A DNA stretch of 64,000 nt from Oleiharenicola lentus (GTDB lineage: Bacteria; Verrucomicrobiota; Verrucomicrobiia; Opitutales; Opitutaceae), in NCBI RefSeq assembly GCF_004118375.1, contig NZ_SDHX01000001.1:124001-188000 (forward strand), in the 5' to 3' direction. Positions 43,817 through 51,704 of this stretch are shown here, piece by piece. Position 1 is the first letter of the stretch; each line of letters opens with the position of its first letter. Position numbers and translations under genes: made by a program. The notes under the pieces were generated by a model that was given only the letters and a program-made list of their open reading frames with translations, had not been told where the DNA came from and did not search any database.

Positions 43817-44873
43817 GGGACATGACCTCCAGGGTGGCTTGGTTTTCCGCGGCGGTGCCGACGGTGATGCGGACGGTGTTCGGGACATCCTTGCTGCGGT
43901 CGCGCCAGATGACGCCGGCGGCGCGGCCGGCGGCCATGGTCTTCGCGGAGTCGGCGACCTCAACGAGCAGGTAGTTGGCGTCGCTCGGCCAGACGCGCTT
44001 CACGGCGGGCAGTTTCGCCAGCGCAGCGGCGAGCCTGGCGCGCTCGGCCACGATGGCGGCGACGGACTCGCGCGAAGCGGCCAGGCCGTTCGGCGAAAGC
44101 GCCGCCAGCGCCGCCTGCAGCACGGGCGTGGGGACCGGGTAGGGGGCGAGGACCTTCTGCAGCACGGCGATGACCGCCGGGTCGGCGATGGTCGTGCCGA
44201 CGCGGGCGCCGGCGAGGCCAAACGCCTTGGAGAGCGTGCGCAGGATGACGAGGTTGGGATTCGCCCCGATCTCGGCCGCGAGACTCGGCTGACCGGAAAA
44301 GTCCACGTAGGCCTCATCGACCACGACCACGGCGCGGGTGGCGAGCGTCTTGACGACCGACAGCACCTCAGCGCGGTCGAGCAGGCCGCCGGTCGGGTTG
44401 TTGGGCGAGCAGAGGAAGACGAGCTTCACCTCCGGCGTGACGGCCTTGAGCACGGCGGCGGTATCGAGCGCGAAATTTTGTTCGCGGATCAGCGGCACCG
44501 TAAGGCAGCGCGCGCCCTGGATGCCGGCGGCGACGACATACATGCCGTAGGTCGGGGGCGTGAAGAGAATGGCGTCCTGCCCGGCGCGGCAGAAGGTGCG
44601 CAGAAGAAGATCGATGCCTTCATCGGAACCGCGGGTGACCAGACACTGCGCCGGCGACACGCCGTAGAGCGCGGCGAGCGTGGCGACGAGGTCGGCCGGC
44701 TGCGGCTCCGGGTAGCGGTTGAGGAGCGGCTTGTGCGCGGAAGGCGTCTCGGGGTTCTCGTTGGCGTCGAGCCAGACACGACCGCCCTTGGCCTCCTTGC
44801 GCGCGGAGCTGTAGGGCGCGAGCGCGAGAATGTCGGGACGGACGAGTTGGAGAACGGAGTCGACGGGGCTCAT
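43809..44873 (-). CDS. hisC: Histidinol-phosphate aminotransferase
   Basis: A 354-residue fold-type I PLP enzyme, with WLDANENPETPS near the N-terminus, FLCSPNNPTGGLLDR, VVVDEAYVDFSG, the PLP lysine in RTLSKAFGLAGARVG, and a final DRSKDVPNTVRITVGTAAEN. It transfers an amino group to imidazole acetol phosphate. It starts inside the hisD stop (ATGA) and ends eight bases into hisB, consistent with coupled translation. Confidence 0.95.
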   Translation of the reverse strand: MSPVDSVLQLVRPDILALAPYSSARKEAKGGRVWLDANENPETPSAHKPLLNRYPEPQPADLVATLAALYGVSPAQCLVTRGSDEGIDLLLRTFCRAGQDAILFTPPTYGMYVVAAGIQGARCLTVPLIREQNFALDTAAVLKAVTPEVKLVFLCSPNNPTGGLLDRAEVLSVVKTLATRAVVVVDEAYVDFSGQPSLAAEIGANPNLVILRTLSKAFGLAGARVGTTIADPAVIAVLQKVLAPYPVPTPVLQAALAALSPNGLAASRESVAAIVAERARLAAALAKLPAVKRVWPSDANYLLVEVADSAKTMAAGRAAGVIWRDRSKDVPNTVRITVGTAAENQATLEVMSRV

Positions 44874-46165
44874 CGGGCGAGTTTTTGAAGGCGGACGGTC
44901 ACGGCCCGGCGGTGGGCGATCAGGTTTTCGGCGGTGGCGAGGCGTTCGACCACGGGGCCGAGCTGCTTAAGACCGCGGGGGCTGGCTTCCTGCACGGTCA
45001 TGGTGCGCTGGAAATCCGCGAGCCCGAGGCCGGAGCAGGCGCGCGCCCAGCCGTAGGTGGGCAACACGTGATTGGTCCCGCTGGCGTAGTCGCCGAGCGA
45101 CTCGGGCGTCCATGCGCCGAGAAAGACGGAACCGGAAGTGGAGATCTGCGGGAGCAGGGCGCGCGGGTTCTTCACCTGAAGGATGAGGTGTTCGGGCGCG
45201 TAGCGGTTGGCGATTTCGACCGCCTCGGCCGGCGAAGCGGCGAGAAGGACGCGGCTTTTCTTCAGGGCCTCGGTGGCAATGGCGCCGCGCGGCAGCACGG
45301 CGAGTTGCGCGGCGAGTTCGGCCTGCACGCGGGCGGCGATTTTTGCGGAGAATGAAACCAGCACGACTTGGGAGTCGGGGCCGTGCTCCGCCTGCGAGAG
45401 CAGGTCGGCGGCGATGAAGGCCGGGTCGGCCGAGGCGTCGGCGATGACCATGACCTCGGACGGACCGGCCGGCAGGTCGATGGCGGCGTCGTCGCGCGAG
45501 ACCTGGAGCTTGGCCTCGGTAACGAAGCTGTTGCCCGGGCCGAAGAGCTTGTCGCATTTCGGGACGGACTCGGTGCCGTAGGCCATGGCCGCGATGGCCT
45601 GGGCGCCACCGAGCTTGAAGACCTCGGTGATGCCACAGAGACGCGCGGCGACGAGGATCCACGGGCTGATCTTGCCGTCGCGGCCCGGCGGGGTGCAGAG
45701 CACGCGCACCGGCGAACCCGCGATCTGCGACGGCACACCGAGCATCAGCGCGGTCGAGAACAGCGGGGCGCTGCCACCGGGGACGTAGAGGCCGACGCGC
45801 TCGATGGGTCGCGAGACTTTCTCGCAGACGATACCGCGCATGGTCTCGACGCGGACGGACTTCGGGCGCTGGGCGAGGTGGAACTTGCGGATGTTGGCGT
45901 AGGCGCGGCGCAGGGCGGCGCGGTCGGCGGGACTGAGCGCCATTTCCGCTGCGGCAAATTCGGCCTCGCTCACGCGCAGCGAAGTAAGTTTCGCGCCGTC
46001 AAACTTCGCTGTGATATTCCGCAGGGCCCGGTCCCCGCCGCGGCGGACGAGGGCGAGGAGGCCCGCGACGATGACGGCGGTCCGCTTCTGCGCCTTCTGC
46101 GCCGGGCGTTGGAGCGCGGCGGTGCGGGCGGAGGCGGTTAGGGATTTCCAGACGACGGGTTTCAT
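44870..46165 (-). CDS. hisD: Histidinol dehydrogenase
   Basis: A 431-residue zinc- and NAD-dependent enzyme that oxidises histidinol to histidine in two steps. Recognisable are ERVGLYVPGGSAPLFSTALM, KLGGAQAIAAMAYGTESVPK, LFGPGNSFVTEAKLQVS, DLPAGPSEVMVIADASADP and the zinc/catalytic region DLLSQAEHGPDSQVVLVS, with YAPEHLIL later. The ATG at 46165 is the only family-consistent start. It is separated from hisG by 48 bases that hold one REP-like unit, and overlaps hisC by four bases. Confidence 0.95.
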   Translation of the reverse strand: MKPVVWKSLTASARTAALQRPAQKAQKRTAVIVAGLLALVRRGGDRALRNITAKFDGAKLTSLRVSEAEFAAAEMALSPADRAALRRAYANIRKFHLAQRPKSVRVETMRGIVCEKVSRPIERVGLYVPGGSAPLFSTALMLGVPSQIAGSPVRVLCTPPGRDGKISPWILVAARLCGITEVFKLGGAQAIAAMAYGTESVPKCDKLFGPGNSFVTEAKLQVSRDDAAIDLPAGPSEVMVIADASADPAFIAADLLSQAEHGPDSQVVLVSFSAKIAARVQAELAAQLAVLPRGAIATEALKKSRVLLAASPAEAVEIANRYAPEHLILQVKNPRALLPQISTSGSVFLGAWTPESLGDYASGTNHVLPTYGWARACSGLGLADFQRTMTVQEASPRGLKQLGPVVERLATAENLIAHRRAVTVRLQKLAR

Positions 46166-46177
46166 GGCGGCGGCAGA

Positions 46178-46204
46178 GGCGGGGTTCGGAGACCCCGCCC
46201 TACA
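46178..46204. repeat. REP-like palindrome, single unit, between hisG and hisD
   Basis: GGCGGGGTTCGGAGACCCCG followed by CCCTACA is identical to the right module of the doublets at 1998-2125 and 50216-50284. It lies within the his transcript in the only gap between hisG and hisD. Confidence 0.8.
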
Positions 46205-46213
46205 GTTTTGGGC

Positions 46214-47116
46214 TCAGAGCATCATCTTCTCGATCGGGAGGACGAGGATGCTGCTCGCGCCGGCTTTCTTGAGGGCGTCCATGGTTTCCCAGAAGACGTC
46301 CTCAGAGCAGACAGCGTGGAGCGCGACCTTGGAATCGTCGCCGGCGAGCGGCAGGACGGTGGGGTTCTCCGAGCCGGGGAGGAGGGCCTTGATGGCGGCG
46401 AGGTTGGCCTTCGGGGCGTGGAGCATGATGTATTTCGTGCCGGCGGCCTTCTGCACGCCGTCGAGGCGGCGGAGGATGATCTCGAGCGCGTGGGCCTTCT
46501 CGGCGTTGAGGGGACGGGCGTTGCGGATGAGGGCGGCGGTGCTCTTGAAGATCGTCTCGACCGCGCGGAGCTTGTTGGCCTCGAGGGTGGAGCCGCTGGA
46601 GACGAGGTCGCAGATGACATCGGCGAGGCCGAGGCGCGGGGCGATCTCGACGGAGCCGCTGAGGGTGACGACGTCGGCTGACACGCCCTGTTGCGCGAGG
46701 TAGCGCTTGGTCAGCTGCGGGTAGGAAGTTGCGATGCGGAGGCCGGCGAGGTCCTTGACGCTCGCGTAGGGGCGCTCCTCAGGGAGGGCGATGGCGAGGC
46801 GGCAGCCGCCGAAGTCGAGCACGCGCTCGGACACGTAGGCGTTGGCCGTGCCGCGCTCGAGGGCGGACTCCTCGAGGACGTTCTGGCCAACGATGCCGAG
46901 GTCGCAGACGCCGTCCATGACGAGCTGCGGGATGTCATCATCGCGGACGAAGAGCAGATCGAGCGGGAAGTTGTCGGCGTGGAGGAGGAGCTTCTCCTTG
47001 GGCGACTTGATCTTGATGCCGCAGGCCTTGAGCAGGTCCATGGAATCGGTGTGGAGGCGGCCGCTCTTTTGCACGGCGAGGCGGAGGCGGTCTTTGGGCA
47101 GATTGGCGGGAGGCAT
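46214..47116 (-). CDS. hisG: ATP phosphoribosyltransferase, long form
   Basis: A 300-residue enzyme for the committed step of histidine synthesis. It is the long hexameric form: catalytic periplasmic-binding-protein-like lobes (LRLAVQKSGRLHTDSMDLLK, FVRDDDIPQLVMDGVCDLGI, DVICDLVSSGSTLEANKLR) plus a C-terminal ACT-like regulatory domain (about 225-300, starting NAEKAHALEIILRR) that binds histidine for feedback inhibition. The ATG at 47116 (MPPANLPKDRLRLAVQ) is the first with a family-like start. It is the first structural gene of the operon and lies 87 bases after the leader terminator. Confidence 0.94.
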   Translation of the reverse strand: MPPANLPKDRLRLAVQKSGRLHTDSMDLLKACGIKIKSPKEKLLLHADNFPLDLLFVRDDDIPQLVMDGVCDLGIVGQNVLEESALERGTANAYVSERVLDFGGCRLAIALPEERPYASVKDLAGLRIATSYPQLTKRYLAQQGVSADVVTLSGSVEIAPRLGLADVICDLVSSGSTLEANKLRAVETIFKSTAALIRNARPLNAEKAHALEIILRRLDGVQKAAGTKYIMLHAPKANLAAIKALLPGSENPTVLPLAGDDSKVALHAVCSEDVFWETMDALKKAGASSILVLPIEKMML

Positions 47117-47203
47117 GGGCGGAAAAGTAAAAAGTGAAAGGGAGAGTGAAAAGGGAGGGCTTCGGGGAGCCAAGCGCGGGTCGGCCTTATGCCGGGAAAT
47201 TAA

Positions 47204-47234
47204 AAACCCCGGCGGGACATGCCAGCCGGGGTTT
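47204..47234 (-). terminator. Leader terminator of the his operon
   Basis: On the minus strand AAACCCCGGC and GCCGGGGTTT form a perfect 10-bp stem with an 11-base loop, followed by TTTTTAATTT. It lies between the histidine leader peptide and hisG, where an attenuator terminator is expected. Confidence 0.85.
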
Positions 47235-47255
47235 CAAAAGTCTTTTCATCACCCA

Positions 47256-47291
47256 GGAAGGCACATCGTGGCCTTCCCGCGCCGGGAAGGC
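47256..47291 (-). promoter_or_regulatory. Mutually exclusive leader hairpins of the his attenuator
   Basis: In the minus-strand transcript segment 1 (GCCTTCCC, 47291-47284) can pair with segment 2 (GGGAAGGC, 47278-47271). Segment 2 can alternatively pair with segment 3 (GCCTTCC, 47262-47256). Segment 1 starts two bases after the leader stop codon. This is the 1:2 versus 2:3 choice of classical attenuators; how 2:3 would block the terminator further downstream is not obvious by eye. Confidence 0.65.
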
Positions 47292-47292
47292 G

Positions 47293-47325
47293 TCAAACGT
47301 GGTGGTGATGGTGGTGGAGATTCAT
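47293..47325 (-). CDS. hisL: Histidine operon leader peptide (MNLHHHHHHV)
   Basis: A ten-codon frame on the minus strand reads Met-Asn-Leu, six consecutive His codons (CAC CAC CAT CAC CAC CAC), Val and TGA. It lies 176 bases before hisG. Immediately after it come alternative hairpins and a Rho-independent terminator. In enteric bacteria a run of His codons in hisL makes ribosomes stall when charged tRNA-His is scarce, favouring read-through into hisG; the same logic is inferred here. The Shine-Dalgarno match is weak (GGA ten bases upstream). The His run, position and terminator together make chance unlikely. Confidence 0.85.
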   Translation of the reverse strand: MNLHHHHHHV

Positions 47326-47476
47326 TCGAGAATCCGAAAAAGGCCGGGAAAGGGGTGCGGGGCAAGTCATTTCCTGCCGACAGGGTGCAGTTTCCCGGGG
47401 TAACCGGCTCCGGGCAGATGAAATGAAATTCATCATCCGTTAATGGGGTATTCATATCCCGCTGGCAGAATGCGGC

Positions 47477-49525
47477 ATGCTCATGCTCCATCCCGATGCC
47501 CCGCTCCATCGTCCGCCCGGCCTGCGCGAAAGGCTTTTCGCCCGTCGCCACGGCGGGCTCGTGCTGTTTGCGGGCATCTTCGTCGGCATCTCGTTCCTCA
47601 CCCGGGCGGCCTTGCTGCTCAAGGCTGCGCACGAGGTCACCTGGTCGGCGAGTCTGGTGGCGGCGTTTGGCTGGGGTCTGGTCTATGATCTCGGAACCGC
47701 CGGGTTGGCGGCGCTCCCGCTCATCGTCCTGCTGACGGTGTTGCCCGCGGGCGCCTTGCAACGTCCGTCGATGCGGTGGCTGGTGGCCGGCAGTGCGGTG
47801 GCGATCCTGTTCGCGCTGTTGTTCGGCGCGGTGGCGGAGTGGTTTTTTTGGGACGAGTTTGGCGTGCGCTTCAACTTCATCGCCGTGGACTACCTCGTCT
47901 ACACGACCGAGGTGCTGGGAAATATCCGCGAGTCCTACCCGCTGCCGCTGATCATCGGCGGGCTGGCGGCGGTGGCGGCGGCAATCAGCTGGAGCCTGTG
48001 GTGGAGCGGGCTGCCCCGGGTCTGGCTTGAGGCGGCCGGGACGCCCTGGCGTCTGCGTTACGGGCAGGGCGCGCTTTGGCTGGCCGGCGCCCTGATGCTG
48101 GGCGGGGCGCTCAACGCCGAGCGGCTCCCGGCCTTTGCCAACAACTTCAACCGCGAGCTGGCCAAGAACGGCCTGTGGTCGCTCTTCGCGGCTTTCCGCA
48201 GCAACATGCTCGATTACGACGAGTTTTATCCGACCAGGCCGGTTGACCAGATATTCGCCCGCCTGGAGGAGGAGTTGACCGAGGACGGGTCCGTCATGCT
48301 CAACCCCGGGGCGCGCGACACGCTCCGCTACGTCAGTAATCCCGGCCCGGAACTGCGGCCCAACGTCATCCAGATCACGGTCGAGAGCCTGAGCGCGGAC
48401 TTCCTCGGCATCTTCAACCGCGCCTCGAATCTCACGCCCAACCTCGTTGACGTCGCGGGCCGGAGTCTCGTGTTCGAGAACTTCTATGCGACCGGCACGC
48501 GCACGGATCGCGGCATGGAGGCCCTCACGCTCTCGCTGCCGCCGACTCCCGGTCGCTCGATGATCAAGCGCCCGCGCAACGAGAACCTGTTCACGCTCGG
48601 CTCCGTCTTCCGCGCCAAGGGCTACGACACGGCGTTCCTCTACGGGGGCTACGGCTACTTCGACAACATGAACCATTTCTTCGGCGAGAACGGCTACCGG
48701 GTGGTTGACCGGGCGGCCGTCGCGGAGAACGACATCACCTTCGCCAACGCCTGGGGCGCCTGCGACGAGGACCTCTTCCGCTGGACCATGCGCGAGGCCG
48801 ACGCCAGCGCCGCGGCCGGGAAGCCCTTTCACTACTTCGTGATGACGACCTCGAACCACCGGCCCTACACCTTCCCCGAGGGGCGCATCGACCTGCCGTC
48901 GAAGGTCTCCGGCCGCGCCGGCGCCGTGAAATACACGGATTTCGCCATCGGCGAATTCCTGCGCCAGGCGGCGCAGAAGCCCTGGTTCAAGGATACGGTC
49001 TTCGTGATCGTGGCCGACCACTGCGCCGCCAGCGCCGGCAAGACGGAGCTGCCGGTGCAGAACTACCACATTCCGCTCATCATCTACTCGCCCGGCGGCC
49101 ACGTCGCGCCCGGGCGCATCAGGACCCTCACCAGCCAGATGGACTACGCCCCGACCCTGCTCGGCCTGCTCAACTGGAGCTATCCCTCCCGCTTCTTCGG
49201 CCACGACGTGCGGAAGGTGCCGCCGGGCGACGCCCACGCGCTCGTCGGCAGCTATCAGAAACTCGGCCATCTCGAGAAGGGCGAGTTCGTCGTCCTTCGC
49301 CCGCGCGGCAAATCCACGTATCGGTATGAGCTGGGCAGCGCGTTGCTCACTCCGGCGCCGGACAGCGAATACGGCACGCTCGAGACGATCAGTTTTTATC
49401 AGGCGGCGAACTACCTCTACAAAAACAACCTCTACCGCGCGCTCTCGCCTGCCGAGTTCGCGCGCTACGCCCGGCAAGGCGAACAGCTGCACAGCAGCGG
49501 CCACGCAGTCGCAGGATGGCGATGA
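47477..49525 (+). CDS. LTA-synthase-like membrane phosphotransferase (sulfatase fold)
   Basis: A 682-residue protein: about five membrane helices in residues 25-215, then an extracytoplasmic alkaline-phosphatase/sulfatase-fold domain (about 290-600). Family marks are PNVIQITVESLSADFLGIF, the Thr nucleophile region ENFYATGTRTDRGMEALTLS, FLYGGYGYFDNMNHFFGENG, FHYFVMTTSNHRPYTFPEG and a metal-binding VADHCA. Relatives transfer phosphoglycerol or phosphoethanolamine headgroups to envelope glycans or lipids; in a Gram-negative this is more likely glucan or lipid modification than teichoic acid. An ATG six bases downstream of the chosen start is equally possible. It overlaps the PAP2 gene by 10 bases. 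Confidence 0.85.
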   Translation: MLMLHPDAPLHRPPGLRERLFARRHGGLVLFAGIFVGISFLTRAALLLKAAHEVTWSASLVAAFGWGLVYDLGTAGLAALPLIVLLTVLPAGALQRPSMRWLVAGSAVAILFALLFGAVAEWFFWDEFGVRFNFIAVDYLVYTTEVLGNIRESYPLPLIIGGLAAVAAAISWSLWWSGLPRVWLEAAGTPWRLRYGQGALWLAGALMLGGALNAERLPAFANNFNRELAKNGLWSLFAAFRSNMLDYDEFYPTRPVDQIFARLEEELTEDGSVMLNPGARDTLRYVSNPGPELRPNVIQITVESLSADFLGIFNRASNLTPNLVDVAGRSLVFENFYATGTRTDRGMEALTLSLPPTPGRSMIKRPRNENLFTLGSVFRAKGYDTAFLYGGYGYFDNMNHFFGENGYRVVDRAAVAENDITFANAWGACDEDLFRWTMREADASAAAGKPFHYFVMTTSNHRPYTFPEGRIDLPSKVSGRAGAVKYTDFAIGEFLRQAAQKPWFKDTVFVIVADHCAASAGKTELPVQNYHIPLIIYSPGGHVAPGRIRTLTSQMDYAPTLLGLLNWSYPSRFFGHDVRKVPPGDAHALVGSYQKLGHLEKGEFVVLRPRGKSTYRYELGSALLTPAPDSEYGTLETISFYQAANYLYKNNLYRALSPAEFARYARQGEQLHSSGHAVAGWR

Positions 49526-50220
49526 CGCGTCCGCTCACGGGCTTTGACCGCACGCTCGGGCCAGCAGTGCTGGTGCTGGCAGTGGCGCTTGCCTGCTTCG
49601 AGCTCACGGGCACGGATCTCTGGTTGCAGGACAGATTCTACGACCCCGGCACCGGCCGCTGGCTGGTCGATGCCGCCGACCCGCTCGGCCGGCTGGTCTT
49701 CTACGATGGCCCGAAAGGTCTCATTATTCTGACTGCGGTCGCGCTGCTGGTGCTCGCCCTTGGTCCGGCGCGCTGGCGCGAGCGGTGGCGTTTCGGCCGG
49801 CGCGACCTGTGGGTCGCGGTGCTCACGCTCGTGTCCGTGCCCGTGCTGGCCGGCTGGGGGAAGGACACGACCAACACGTTTTGTCCCTCGGAAATCCGCC
49901 GCTACGGTGGCGACGTGCCCTACGTGAAGGTGTTCGAACGCTATCCGGAGAATGACCGGCCCGCGCGGCGCGGACGCGGATTTCCCGCCGGGCACGCCAG
50001 CGGGGGCTTCGCCCTGCTCGGGCTGATGTGGTTGCGGCGCTCGTCTGCGTGGCGTCTCGGCGGACTCGCACTCGGCCTCGGCGCCGGGTGGTGGATGGGC
50101 GGCTACCAGATGCTCAAGGGCGCGCATTTCCTGAGCCACACCATCGTGACCATGCTGCTCGCGTGGATCGTGATGCTGCTCTGGCGGCGGGTGGTGCGGC
50201 CGGCGGGGTCGGGGCTGTAG
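49516..50220 (+). CDS. PAP2-family membrane phosphatase
   Basis: A 234-residue membrane protein with about five helices and the PAP2 signature in order: GKDTTNTFCPSE (first motif, Lys-116 region), GFPAGHASGGFALL (second motif, His-160) and GGYQMLKGAHFLSHTIVTML (third motif with a second His). The overall pattern resembles LpxE/LpxT-type and undecaprenyl-pyrophosphate phosphatases. It overlaps the LTA-synthase-like gene by 10 bases, so the two probably act on the same lipid, for example by recycling the lipid left after headgroup transfer; that pairing is inference. The stop codon TAG lies at the edge of a repeat. Confidence 0.82.
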   Translation: MAMTRPLTGFDRTLGPAVLVLAVALACFELTGTDLWLQDRFYDPGTGRWLVDAADPLGRLVFYDGPKGLIILTAVALLVLALGPARWRERWRFGRRDLWVAVLTLVSVPVLAGWGKDTTNTFCPSEIRRYGGDVPYVKVFERYPENDRPARRGRGFPAGHASGGFALLGLMWLRRSSAWRLGGLALGLGAGWWMGGYQMLKGAHFLSHTIVTMLLAWIVMLLWRRVVRPAGSGL

Positions 50221-50284
50221 GGCGGGAACGCTGAATCCCGCCTCGCGACAAAAATTAGGCGGGGTTCGGAGACCCCGCCCTACA
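50216..50284. repeat. REPIN-like doublet (copy B) abutting two convergent stop codons
   Basis: TGTAGGGCGGG...CCCGCC (50216-50242) and GGCGGGGT...ACCCCGCCCTACA (50258-50284) are inverted modules separated by 15 bases. The left TGTAG supplies the TAG stop of the PAP2 gene; the right CCCTACA supplies the TAG stop of the radical SAM gene on the other strand. Confidence 0.82.
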
Positions 50285-51377
50285 ACAGGGCCATGTCCAG
50301 CTGCGTGCCGCCGGGGTGGCGGAAGTGGGCGGTGGAGAGTTTTATATCTTCGCGATTCAGGCCGGCGCGGCGGGCCGAGACGGCGAAGAGCTGCTTGATC
50401 TGCTCGGCGAAAATACCCTCGCCGCGCAGGCGGGCGCCGAAGGTGGCGTCGTAGAGCTTGCCGCCGCGCAGCTCGCGGAGGCGGGCGACCACGCGGTCCT
50501 TCTTCGATGGAGCGTGGGCGTCGAGCCAGGCGAGGAACACGTCCTTCACGGCGTAGGGCAGGCGCAGCACGACGTAGTTGGCGCGGCGCGCCCCGGCCGC
50601 GGCCACGGCATCGAGGATCGCGGGCACCTCGTGATCGGTGAGACCCGGGATGATGGGCGCGACCATGACGCCGACCGGCACGCCGGCGTCGACGAGCATC
50701 TGGATCGCACGCAGACGGTGCTCGGGGCGGGCGGCGCGGGGTTCGAGTTTGCCGGCGAGCGCGGTGTCGAGGGTGGTCACGCTCACGTAAACCATCGCAC
50801 AGTCGTGGCGTGCGAGTTCGGTCAGCAGGTCGAGGTCGCGCGTGACGAGGAAGTTCTTGGTGATGATGCCAACGGGTTGGCGGAACTCGGCCATCACCTC
50901 GAGACAGGCGCGGGTGAGCCGGAAGCGCCGCTCCGCCGGTTGGTAACAGTCGGTCACGCCGCTCAGCGCGACGGGTTCGCCTCGCCACCTGTGCGACGCC
51001 AGCTCGGCCCGGAGCAGAGCGGGGGCGCGGGTCTTGACCAGGATCTTCGTCTCGAAGTCCAAGCCACTGCTCCAACCGAGGTATTCGTGGAAGGGCCGGG
51101 CGAAACAGTAGGCGCAGCCGTGTTCGCAGCCGCGGTAGGGATTCAGGCCCCAGCCGGCACCGAGGTCGGGACTGTCATAGCGGTTGAGGATCGTCTCGGT
51201 TCCATCCTCATAGAACTGCGTGCGCGGGTGCGGGCGCTCGACGGGCACGCCGTGTTCGTCGAACTCGGCGTAGTCGGGATCGGCCTCGACGGTGAGCGGC
51301 TCGAAGCGGTTGGCCGGATTCAGCACCGTGCCGCGGCCCGGGGCGGGCAGGCGGGTGGGGTCGGGCGACGGCGTCAT
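50280..51377 (-). CDS. PA0069/SplB-like radical SAM protein
   Basis: A 365-residue iron-sulfur protein with the radical SAM motif CEHGCAYC at 84-91. It is preceded by RYDSPDLGAGWGLNPYRG and followed by CFARPFHEYLGWSSGLDFET, KILVKTRAPALL, the SAM-binding PVALSGVTDCYQPAERRFRL, and PVGIITKNFLVTRDLDLL, all characteristic of the PA0069 family related to spore photoproduct lyase. Its reaction is unknown. The ATG at 51377 (MTPSPDPTRL) is preferred to one nine residues upstream. The stop lies in a repeat element, and the 327-base region upstream holds the second covarying hairpin and a terminator. Confidence 0.87.
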   Translation of the reverse strand: MTPSPDPTRLPAPGRGTVLNPANRFEPLTVEADPDYAEFDEHGVPVERPHPRTQFYEDGTETILNRYDSPDLGAGWGLNPYRGCEHGCAYCFARPFHEYLGWSSGLDFETKILVKTRAPALLRAELASHRWRGEPVALSGVTDCYQPAERRFRLTRACLEVMAEFRQPVGIITKNFLVTRDLDLLTELARHDCAMVYVSVTTLDTALAGKLEPRAARPEHRLRAIQMLVDAGVPVGVMVAPIIPGLTDHEVPAILDAVAAAGARRANYVVLRLPYAVKDVFLAWLDAHAPSKKDRVVARLRELRGGKLYDATFGARLRGEGIFAEQIKQLFAVSARRAGLNREDIKLSTAHFRHPGGTQLDMALL

Positions 51378-51561
51378 GCGATTCACGTTAATGCGGCGAC
51401 GCACAACGCCAGAAACAAAACGGGCAGAGGCAAAGACTCCTGACAGGATTTGAGGAACAGGGTGGAGCCCGCGCGGAGCGCGGGCTGGTTCGAGAACCCG
51501 CGCAGAACGCGAATTTCACCGGATGTGCCATCCCGTTGTCCGCTGCTGCGGGCCCGGGACC

Positions 51562-51619
51562 TCCTGTTGAATTCCACTGAATTCACAGGATCAGTCGCCC
51601 AACCTGCGTTCTGGCTGAA
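51562..51619. repeat. Covarying hairpin element, copy 2
   Basis: TCCTG-TT-GAATTC-CACT-GAATTC-A-CAGGA (51562-51590) is followed by TCAGTCGCCCAACC...CGTTCTGGCTGAA to 51619. Outer stem, bulges, loop size and 3' block equal copy 1 at 11661-11718, but all inner-stem pairs are replaced by others that still pair. Confidence 0.65.
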
Positions 51620-51652
51620 GTCGCGCAGCCTTCGCTGCGGCTGGAAATAGAC

Positions 51653-51686
51653 TGGGCCGCCCCCCGCTTGCGCGGAGGGCGGCCCA
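51653..51686 (-). terminator. Terminator-like hairpin after the TonB-C gene
   Basis: On the minus strand TGGGCCGCCCTCCGC and GCGGGGGGCGGCCCA form a 15-bp stem (one T-G wobble) closed by a GCAA tetraloop, 18 bases beyond the stop of the gene at 51705. No long T-run follows (GTCTATTT). Confidence 0.7.
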
Positions 51687-51704
51687 GGTTGTTTGCTTTA
51701 TGGT

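Noticed and set aside
47299-47317. The GTGGTGGTGATGGTGGTGG run as a simple microsatellite
   Set aside because: Read on the minus strand it is a run of His codons within a start-stop frame just upstream of hisG and an attenuator; function explains it better than slippage.
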